Positions 57,607 to 64,000 of a stretch of 64,000 nt of DNA are shown here, in pieces. The position numbers and the translations under genes are program-made. Under the pieces are notes generated by a model. It was not told the origin of the DNA. It did no database searches and saw only the letters and a list, made by a program, of their open reading frames with translations. Each line of letters begins with the position of its first letter. The stretch's first letter is position 1. The stretch is from Saccharothrix sp. ALI-22-I. GTDB taxonomy: Bacteria; Actinomycetota; Actinomycetes; Mycobacteriales; Pseudonocardiaceae. The stretch is taken from assembly GCF_001984175.1 (NCBI RefSeq), contig NZ_MTQP01000068.1, positions 868,001 through 932,000 on the forward strand, in the 5' to 3' direction.

Positions 57607-58809
57607 TCAGCAGGCAGTGGCGCCGGACACGCCGGACACGTACGCCCGCGCGATGTACTTGCCCGCCGCGATCCGGAACCAGATGTTCGACGTGCCCTGC
57701 GAGCCCGTCACGGACTGGCCGGTGAGCTGGCACTCGACCCGCACCTGCGCGTAGTTCGCGGCCAGGCCGACCTGGGACGCCGTCGACGTGGCGCCGCTGC
57801 GGACGTTGAGCGGGTCGCCCGCGGTGCGGACGAACCCGGCCGGGCCCGAACCGGTCCACGAATAGGTGACGGTGACCCACGCGTTGTTGGTCAGCTTCAG
57901 GCCGTCCCAGAACGTGCCGTCGGCCAGGTCGATGCCCGCCGGGTTGGCGACGGTGCGGCCGAACTGGTCCTTGCCGCCGTTGTAGCCGTCCTCGTACGCG
58001 GCCTGCGCCTCGGGCTTGCCCTGCGGCAGGTTCGTCCACATCTCACGGGTCGACGACGGGTTCCAGTAGTCGTCCTTGGTGTTCCACGGGCCGACGTCCC
58101 ACACCGGCGCCCACTCGCAGCGGCCGTTCGCCGCGCACACCCGCACGCTGTACGTGCCGGTGGCCTTGGCCGACAGGCCGCGCCGCGACGGCAGGGCGAC
58201 GAAGTGGTCGCGGCTCGTGATCACGTGCCCGTTCGCGGTGGTGCCGCCGACCAGGCCCTCGCGGGTCGCGTAGACCCGGTACGACAGGCCCGCGGCCTGC
58301 GCGTTGACGTCGGCGGTCTTCGGGGTCGTGAACGCTCTGAGGTCGACCTGGCTGACCTCGGGTGTCGCCTTCTCCGCCGTCAGTGCCAGCCGGACCTGCA
58401 CGGTCGTGACGGCGGTCGGCAGCACGGCCGGGGCGTCGGGGCGTGCCTCGACCCACTCGGTCCACTGGTCGTCGCCGAGCGCGCCGCGCACGTCCACGGC
58501 GACTTCGGCGCCGGCGGGGACGTTGCTCTTCACGGTCGCGGCGATGGCGTTGACGGGGGTGTCGAACCCGCGCGGGTCGAGTTGCAGGAACCCGGTGCGC
58601 ACGGCGGTCCGCGCGCTGGCGGGCGTCGGTGCGGCGCGGTCGAGCCGCACCGTGCCGTTGTCCGAGGTGACGCCGTTGTCGTCGGCGTTCACGGTGGACA
58701 GGTCGGCCCGCCATTCGGCATTGGCGTCAGCCGCGGCTGCGGCGGGTGCCGTCAGTCCGGCGGTCATGACGGTGGCGACGGCGAGCGGTAACAGGTAGCG
58801 CCTGGTCAT
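57607..58809 (-). CDS. Secreted protein with C-terminal SH3-like domain
   Basis: A 400-residue protein with a Sec signal peptide (cleavage near APAAAAADA). A central part carries Trp-rich segments (WAPVWDVGPWNTKDDYW), and a C-terminal bacterial SH3 domain (DPLNVRSGATSTASQVG ... IWFRIAAGKYIARAYVS) suggests peptidoglycan or other cell-wall binding. A catalytic domain is not recognised. Family members of this shape are common secreted actinomycete proteins. It lies between menA and menE on the same strand but does not look functionally linked. ATG 58809 removes an unlikely extension. Confidence 0.72.
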   Translation of the reverse strand: MTRRYLLPLAVATVMTAGLTAPAAAAADANAEWRADLSTVNADDNGVTSDNGTVRLDRAAPTPASARTAVRTGFLQLDPRGFDTPVNAIAATVKSNVPAGAEVAVDVRGALGDDQWTEWVEARPDAPAVLPTAVTTVQVRLALTAEKATPEVSQVDLRAFTTPKTADVNAQAAGLSYRVYATREGLVGGTTANGHVITSRDHFVALPSRRGLSAKATGTYSVRVCAANGRCEWAPVWDVGPWNTKDDYWNPSSTREMWTNLPQGKPEAQAAYEDGYNGGKDQFGRTVANPAGIDLADGTFWDGLKLTNNAWVTVTYSWTGSGPAGFVRTAGDPLNVRSGATSTASQVGLAANYAQVRVECQLTGQSVTGSQGTSNIWFRIAAGKYIARAYVSGVSGATAC

Positions 58810-58938
58810 CGCAGCACTCCTCGTCCGGACACGCGGTGCGGAGGGGACCGCGGCAGGGCCGCGCGTCACGGCGCTGCCGAGCCAATCCCCCGGAGTGGTT
58901 ACCTGTCAACCAACAACCATGCGCAATAAGACAAGAAC

Positions 58939-60063
58939 TCACCCAAACGAGCTAGCGACCGCCCTCCGATCCACCTTGCCGGGACCGCGTTGTGGCAGCT
59001 CGGAGACGAAAACAACCCGCTTCGGCATGGCGAACCGCCCGACCGCCTCCCCGACCGCCGCGCACAGCTCGTCCACGTCGGGCGGGGCGCTCGGATCGTC
59101 CGGCACCACGGCCGCGCCGACCACTTGACCCCATTCGGGATCGGCCAGCCCCACGACGCACGCCTCACGCACGCCGGCCTGGGCGGTGAGCGCCCGTTCG
59201 ACCTGGGCGGGCGCGATGTTCTCGCCGCCGCTGATGATCACGTCGTCGGCGCGTCCGAGCACCTCCAACGTGCCGTCGGGCCGGATTCGCCCGAGGTCAC
59301 CGGTCCGGAACCACTCCCCGAACCGCTCGCCGCCCTGATAGCCGAGGGCCAGCACCGGGCCGCCGACCTCGATGCGGCCGTCGACCAGCCGGACCCGGAC
59401 GCCGTCCAGCGGCAGCCCGTCGTAGACGCAGCCGCCGGACGTCTCGCTCATGCCGTACGTGGTGACGACCCGGACGCCGAGCTGCCGGGACCGTTCGAGC
59501 AGTGCGGGCGGTGTGGCGGCACCGCCGATCAGGACCGCGTCGAACTGCCGGATCGCGGCCAGGCCGGGGCCTTCGATCGCGACCAGGCGGGCGAGTTGGG
59601 TCGGCACCAGGGCGGTGTAGTGGCGGCCGGGGGTGGCCAGGACGGTGCGGGCGGTGGTGGCGAAGCCGGAGGCGCGGAAGCCGGCGGCGAGGTCCATCAC
59701 GCCGGGCTCGGTGCCCGCCACGATCGAGCGGACGAGCACCTGGATGCCCGCGATGTGGGTGGTCGGGAGGGCGAGCAGCCACGTGCCGGGGCCGCCGAGG
59801 CGGGCGTGCGTCAGCTCGGCCGAGGTGGTGAGCGCTTCGGCCCCGAGCAGGACCGTTTTCGGCTCACCCGTGGAGCCGGACGTGCCGACCGCCAGGACGG
59901 CTTCGGTCTCCCAGCCCTGGGGAGGTGGGCGCGGTTGGTCGCTCGGCTGGGCGACCAGCACGGGCGATCGGCCTTCGGCGCCCGAGCCGGTCGCGTTGGC
60001 GGGCGTTGGCGCAGGTGCCCGGTCCCGGCTCAGGGCGGCGCGTAGTTGGTCGAGGGTGATCAT
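58939..60063 (-). CDS. menE: o-Succinylbenzoate-CoA ligase
   Basis: A 374-residue ANL enzyme, shorter than typical acyl-CoA ligases, as in other actinobacterial MenE. Motifs: AVGTSGSTGEPKTVLLG near residue 60, TYGMSETSGGCVYDG, FRTGDLGRI, and the C-terminal catalytic Lys in GPGKVDRRAV. It forms OSB-CoA for MenB. It begins 9 bp after menB, so it is co-transcribed with it. Confidence 0.92.
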   Translation of the reverse strand: MITLDQLRAALSRDRAPAPTPANATGSGAEGRSPVLVAQPSDQPRPPPQGWETEAVLAVGTSGSTGEPKTVLLGAEALTTSAELTHARLGGPGTWLLALPTTHIAGIQVLVRSIVAGTEPGVMDLAAGFRASGFATTARTVLATPGRHYTALVPTQLARLVAIEGPGLAAIRQFDAVLIGGAATPPALLERSRQLGVRVVTTYGMSETSGGCVYDGLPLDGVRVRLVDGRIEVGGPVLALGYQGGERFGEWFRTGDLGRIRPDGTLEVLGRADDVIISGGENIAPAQVERALTAQAGVREACVVGLADPEWGQVVGAAVVPDDPSAPPDVDELCAAVGEAVGRFAMPKRVVFVSELPQRGPGKVDRRAVASSFG

Positions 60064-60072
60064 GGCGGCGGG

Positions 60073-60984
<912 letters not shown>

Positions 60985-61083
60985 GGCACGGACAATATGC
61001 CTGCCGCGGAGCTGAGAGCGGCGCCGGTTCCCGGCGGGTCGGGGTGACGGGTCGGTGCTGGTGGGGGATCATGATTCCATTGT

Positions 61084-61099
61084 TCGAACCGGTGTTCGA
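61084..61099. promoter_or_regulatory. LexA (SOS) box in the menB-menD intergenic region
   Basis: TCGAAC-CGGT-GTTCGA is a perfect match to the actinobacterial LexA box TCGAAC-N4-GTTCGA. It lies 48 bp before the menD start and 100 bp from the menB start. Neither gene is an expected SOS gene; binding is inferred from sequence only. Confidence 0.6.
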
Positions 61100-61146
61100 T
61101 TCAGCAAGGTGAATCACCTGATCGTGCACTGAGCGACAATGTCCAG

Positions 61147-62769
61147 GTGAACCCGTCCACCGCGCAGGCCAGGGTGCTTGTCGACGAGCTGATCCGCAAC
61201 GACGTCAAGCACGTCGTGCTGAGCCCCGGATCGCGCAACGCCCCCCTGTCCTTCGCCCTGCACGAGGCCGCCGCGGCCGGACGCCTCACCCTCCACGTCC
61301 GCATCGACGAGCGCACCGCCGGCTTCCTCGCCCTCGGCCTGGCCAAGGGCAGCAACCAGGTCACCGCCGTCACCTGCACCTCCGGCACCGCCGTGGCGAA
61401 CCTCCACCCCGCGATGCTGGAAGCCGGGCACGCGGGCGTCCCGGTCATCGCCCTCACCGCCGACCGCCCGGTCGAGCTCTACCGCACCGGCGCCAGCCAG
61501 ACCGTCGACCAGCAGCGCATCTTCGGTACGGACACCCTCCAATTCCCCATCGCCGAACGCCGGGAGAACCAGAACGGCCTGTGGCGCTCCCTGGTCTGCC
61601 GGGCCGTCGCCACCGCTCGCGACCAAGGCCCGGTGCACGTCAACATCCCGTTCCGCGAGCCCTTGGTGCCCGATCAGGACGACGACTGGCCGGAGAGCCT
61701 GGACGGCCGCCCGTTCGACATGCCCTGGACCCGCACCGCCCGCCGCACCACCACCTCCCTGCACCCGGCCGACCACCTCGGCCCGCGCACCCTGGTGGTC
61801 GTCGGCGACACCGACCACGACCTCACCGACCTGGCCGAACGCGCGGGTTGGCCGGTGATCGCCGAACCGACCGGCCACGGCCTGCGCCACGGCACCCTGC
61901 TGCTCAACGCGGGAGAACTCCCCGAGCACCTGAACCCGCAGGCCGTAGTAGTAGTGGGCCGCGCCACCCTCTCCAGGGGCGTGCTCAAGCTCATCGCCCG
62001 AACCCCGGTCGTGCACGTCCTCTCCGACGAACTCGACTGGCCGGACCCGCAGTTCGCCGCCACGCACACCTCCACCGACCTGGTCCTCGGCGAGCACGAG
62101 GTGGACCACGACTGGCTCACCGCCTGGCAGCACGCGGACAAGGCGGTCGCCGACGTCGTGCACGACCTGCTGGCCAAGGAGCCGTGGCCGACCGGCCTGC
62201 ACGTGGCCCGCGACCTCCTCGCCGCGCTCCCCGCGGGCGCGAACCTGTTCCTCGGCTCGTCCAACCCGGTCCGCGACGTCGACCTCGTCGCCGCGCCGCG
62301 CCGCGACGTCCACACCTACGCCAACCGGGGCGTGGCGGGCATCGACGGCAGCGTCTCCACCGCCGCCGGCATCGCGCTCACCCAGGGCCCGACCTACGCC
62401 CTGATCGGCGACCTGACGTTCCTGCACGACGCGAACGGCCTGCTCATCGGCCCGCACGAGCCCCGCCCGGACCTCACGATCGTCGTCCTCAACGACGACG
62501 GCGGCGGCATCTTCGCGTTGCTGGAACAGGGCGCGAAGGAGCACGAGAAGACCTTCGAACGCGTCTTCGGCACCCCGCACGGCGTCGACCTCGAAGCCCT
62601 GTGCAAAGCCCACCAGGTGCCGCACACCCGGGCCCGCACGCCGGACGAGTTGGGACGAGCACTCGACCGGCCGAGCGGAATCCGGGTGGTCGAAATCCGC
62701 ACCGAGCGCAAGGAATTGCGGGATCTGCACGCCCGGCTGAAGGCCGCCGTGTCAACCGCTTTCCAATAG
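61147..62769 (+). CDS. menD: 2-Succinyl-5-enolpyruvyl-6-hydroxy-3-cyclohexene-1-carboxylate synthase
   Basis: A 540-residue ThDP enzyme joining 2-oxoglutarate and isochorismate in menaquinone synthesis. N-terminal VVLSPGSRNAPLSFAL, the catalytic Glu in RIDERTAGFLALGLA, NRGVAGIDGSVSTAAGIA and the ThDP-binding LIGDLTFLHDANGL are present. GACAAT lies six bases before the GTG, a weak -10 giving a leaderless mRNA. A LexA box is 48 bp upstream. Confidence 0.97.
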   Translation: MNPSTAQARVLVDELIRNDVKHVVLSPGSRNAPLSFALHEAAAAGRLTLHVRIDERTAGFLALGLAKGSNQVTAVTCTSGTAVANLHPAMLEAGHAGVPVIALTADRPVELYRTGASQTVDQQRIFGTDTLQFPIAERRENQNGLWRSLVCRAVATARDQGPVHVNIPFREPLVPDQDDDWPESLDGRPFDMPWTRTARRTTTSLHPADHLGPRTLVVVGDTDHDLTDLAERAGWPVIAEPTGHGLRHGTLLLNAGELPEHLNPQAVVVVGRATLSRGVLKLIARTPVVHVLSDELDWPDPQFAATHTSTDLVLGEHEVDHDWLTAWQHADKAVADVVHDLLAKEPWPTGLHVARDLLAALPAGANLFLGSSNPVRDVDLVAAPRRDVHTYANRGVAGIDGSVSTAAGIALTQGPTYALIGDLTFLHDANGLLIGPHEPRPDLTIVVLNDDGGGIFALLEQGAKEHEKTFERVFGTPHGVDLEALCKAHQVPHTRARTPDELGRALDRPSGIRVVEIRTERKELRDLHARLKAAVSTAFQ

Positions 62770-62825
62770 CCGAAATCCCACCGACGGGGGTACAGCGGGC
62801 CGGAGGGCACGACTAGCTTCGCCGC

Positions 62826-64000
62826 ATGTCCCTGAGAGCGAAGCTGACCCTCGGTACCGCCACCGCGGCGTCCCTGCTGCTGCTCGCCGGCACGGCGACG
62901 GCGGCCCAACCAGGAGCACCGGGCATCGGAGACCCGTACTACCCGAATGCCGGCAACGGCGGGTACGACGTTTCCCATTACGACATCAGGCTCAACTACC
63001 AGCCGGCGAACGACAACCTTTCCGGCACGACGACGATCCTGGCCAAAGCCACCCAGGAACTGAGCCAGTTCAACCTCGACTTCCTGTTGAAGGTCAGCTC
63101 GGTCCGGGTCAACAACAAGGTCGCCGAGTTCTCCCAGGCGGACGGCGAACTCGTGGTCGACCCGCGCGGCGCGCTCCGCCAGGGCGCCGACCTGACCATC
63201 GTGGTCACGTACTCCGACGTGCCCTCGACCCACGACGTGGACGGCTACACGTCGTGGAAGCGGACCCCGGACGGCGCGCTGGCGATCGACCAGCCGGACA
63301 TCGCGCCGTGGTGGTTCCCGAGCAACAACCACCCGACCGACAAGGCGAAGTTCGACGTGTCGGTGGCCGTGCCCAGCGGCGTCGAGGTGATCTCCAACGG
63401 CCTGTTCGGCGGCACCACCCAGCAGATCAACGGCTGGACCCGCTGGCGCTACCGCAGCCTGCAGCCGCAGGCCACCTACCTGGCGTTCATCGCGATCGGC
63501 CAGTTCGAGATCCGCCAGTCGACCGCGCCGAACGGCCAGCCGGTGCTCAACGCCTACTCGGAGCGGCTGGGCGCGGACTACGGCGCGTCGGTGGCGAGCA
63601 TCGAGCGCACGCCCGAGGTGACGGAGTTCCTGGAGACCCAGTTCGGCACCTACCCGTTCGAGGCGCAGGGCGGCGTGGCCACGCCGGGCATCGGCTTCGC
63701 GCTGGAGAACCAGACCCGCTCCACCTACGACGCCGGCTTCTTCCGCCGCGGCTCGAACACCTACGTGGTGGCGCACGAGGTCGCGCACCAGTGGTTCGGC
63801 GACTCGGTGTCGGTGCAGGGCTGGAAGGACATCTGGCTGAACGAGGGCTTCGCCAGCTACGCGGAGTGGCTGTGGTCGGAGCACGTCGGTGAAGGCACGG
63901 TCCAGGAGAACTCGGACTTCGTCTACGCGTCGTACCCGGAGGACAGCCCGTTCTGGCAGGTCCTGCCCGGTGACCCGGGCGCGCCGAACCAGTTCCACGG
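62826..64000 (+). CDS. Secreted M1-family metallopeptidase, N-terminal part
   Basis: 391 residues are visible, the frame running off the right edge. A signal peptide (cleavage near GTATAAQ) precedes an M1 N-terminal domain (DVSHYDIRLNYQP) and the catalytic domain with GFALENQT, the zinc motif HEVAHQWFGD (His317, His321) and Glu340 in WLNEGFASYAEW. TAGCTT lies six bases before the ATG, so the transcript is probably leaderless. Confidence 0.93.
   Translation, partial: MSLRAKLTLGTATAASLLLLAGTATAAQPGAPGIGDPYYPNAGNGGYDVSHYDIRLNYQPANDNLSGTTTILAKATQELSQFNLDFLLKVSSVRVNNKVAEFSQADGELVVDPRGALRQGADLTIVVTYSDVPSTHDVDGYTSWKRTPDGALAIDQPDIAPWWFPSNNHPTDKAKFDVSVAVPSGVEVISNGLFGGTTQQINGWTRWRYRSLQPQATYLAFIAIGQFEIRQSTAPNGQPVLNAYSERLGADYGASVASIERTPEVTEFLETQFGTYPFEAQGGVATPGIGFALENQTRSTYDAGFFRRGSNTYVVAHEVAHQWFGDSVSVQGWKDIWLNEGFASYAEWLWSEHVGEGTVQENSDFVYASYPEDSPFWQVLPGDPGAPNQFH

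Overview
The window reads as chromosome of a high-GC, mycelial actinomycete. The gene content (mycothiol synthesis by mshA, SenX3-RegX3, Rex heading the heme genes, BldN/RsbN and BldC, ribosomal protein bS22) and many GTG/TTG starts fit Pseudonocardiaceae of the Saccharothrix, Lentzea or Actinosynnema type; the genus is inference. Gene order from mshA to menD follows the core block also found in Mycobacterium (mshA-gpm1-senX3-regX3 ... proC ... hemACDB ... hemL-ccdA-resB-ccsB ... menA-menE-menB-menD), with developmental genes that mycobacteria lack. No phage, IS element, CRISPR array or tRNA/rRNA gene was seen.

Layout. 1-9.0 kb: YbaK fragment, LOG protein, purU, mycothiol-dependent enzyme, methyltransferase, DUF2505, murB, a trypsin-like protease, an SDR and an L,D-transpeptidase. 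9.0-20.4 kb: hydrolase-mshA-ybjN cluster, DUF4349 lipoprotein, acyl-CoA ligase, small secreted protein, gpmA, two gene remnants, senX3-regX3, Ppx/GppA protein and a proline-rich membrane protein. 20.4-28.2 kb: AP-endonuclease-fold protein, a proline dehydrogenase/thioesterase pair bracketed by repeat clusters, proC, an excisionase-like HTH, bS22, epimerase, acyltransferase and HAD phosphatase. 28.2-33.6 kb: rsbN, bldN, acyl-CoA ligase, glutaredoxin-like protein, molybdopterin oxidoreductase. 33.7-39.6 kb: rex-hemA-hemC-hemD-hemB. 39.6-42.4 kb: five tandem related membrane proteins. 43.2-50.2 kb: hemL, phosphatase, thioredoxin, an inserted M64 peptidase, ccdA-resB-ccsB. 50.3-56.4 kb: MinD/ParA-like protein, bldC, Lrp and PadR regulators, ADP-ribosylglycohydrolase, cds1. 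56.7-62.8 kb: menA, menE, menB, menD. The right edge cuts an M1 peptidase gene.

The genes join up functionally: the C5 heme pathway (hemA, hemL, hemB, hemC, hemD) under redox-sensing Rex supplies heme, System II (ccdA, thioredoxin, resB, ccsB) attaches it to cytochromes, and the men genes make menaquinone.

The most notable non-coding signals are: four clusters of a 22-bp tandem unit; a duplicated element joining an identical 28-nt terminator-like block to perfect DnaA boxes; a perfect LexA box between menB and menD; two 23-25 bp divergent promoters in which both -10 hexamers share one TA; and some two dozen genes with a -10-like hexamer 6-8 nt before the start codon, which implies leaderless mRNAs.
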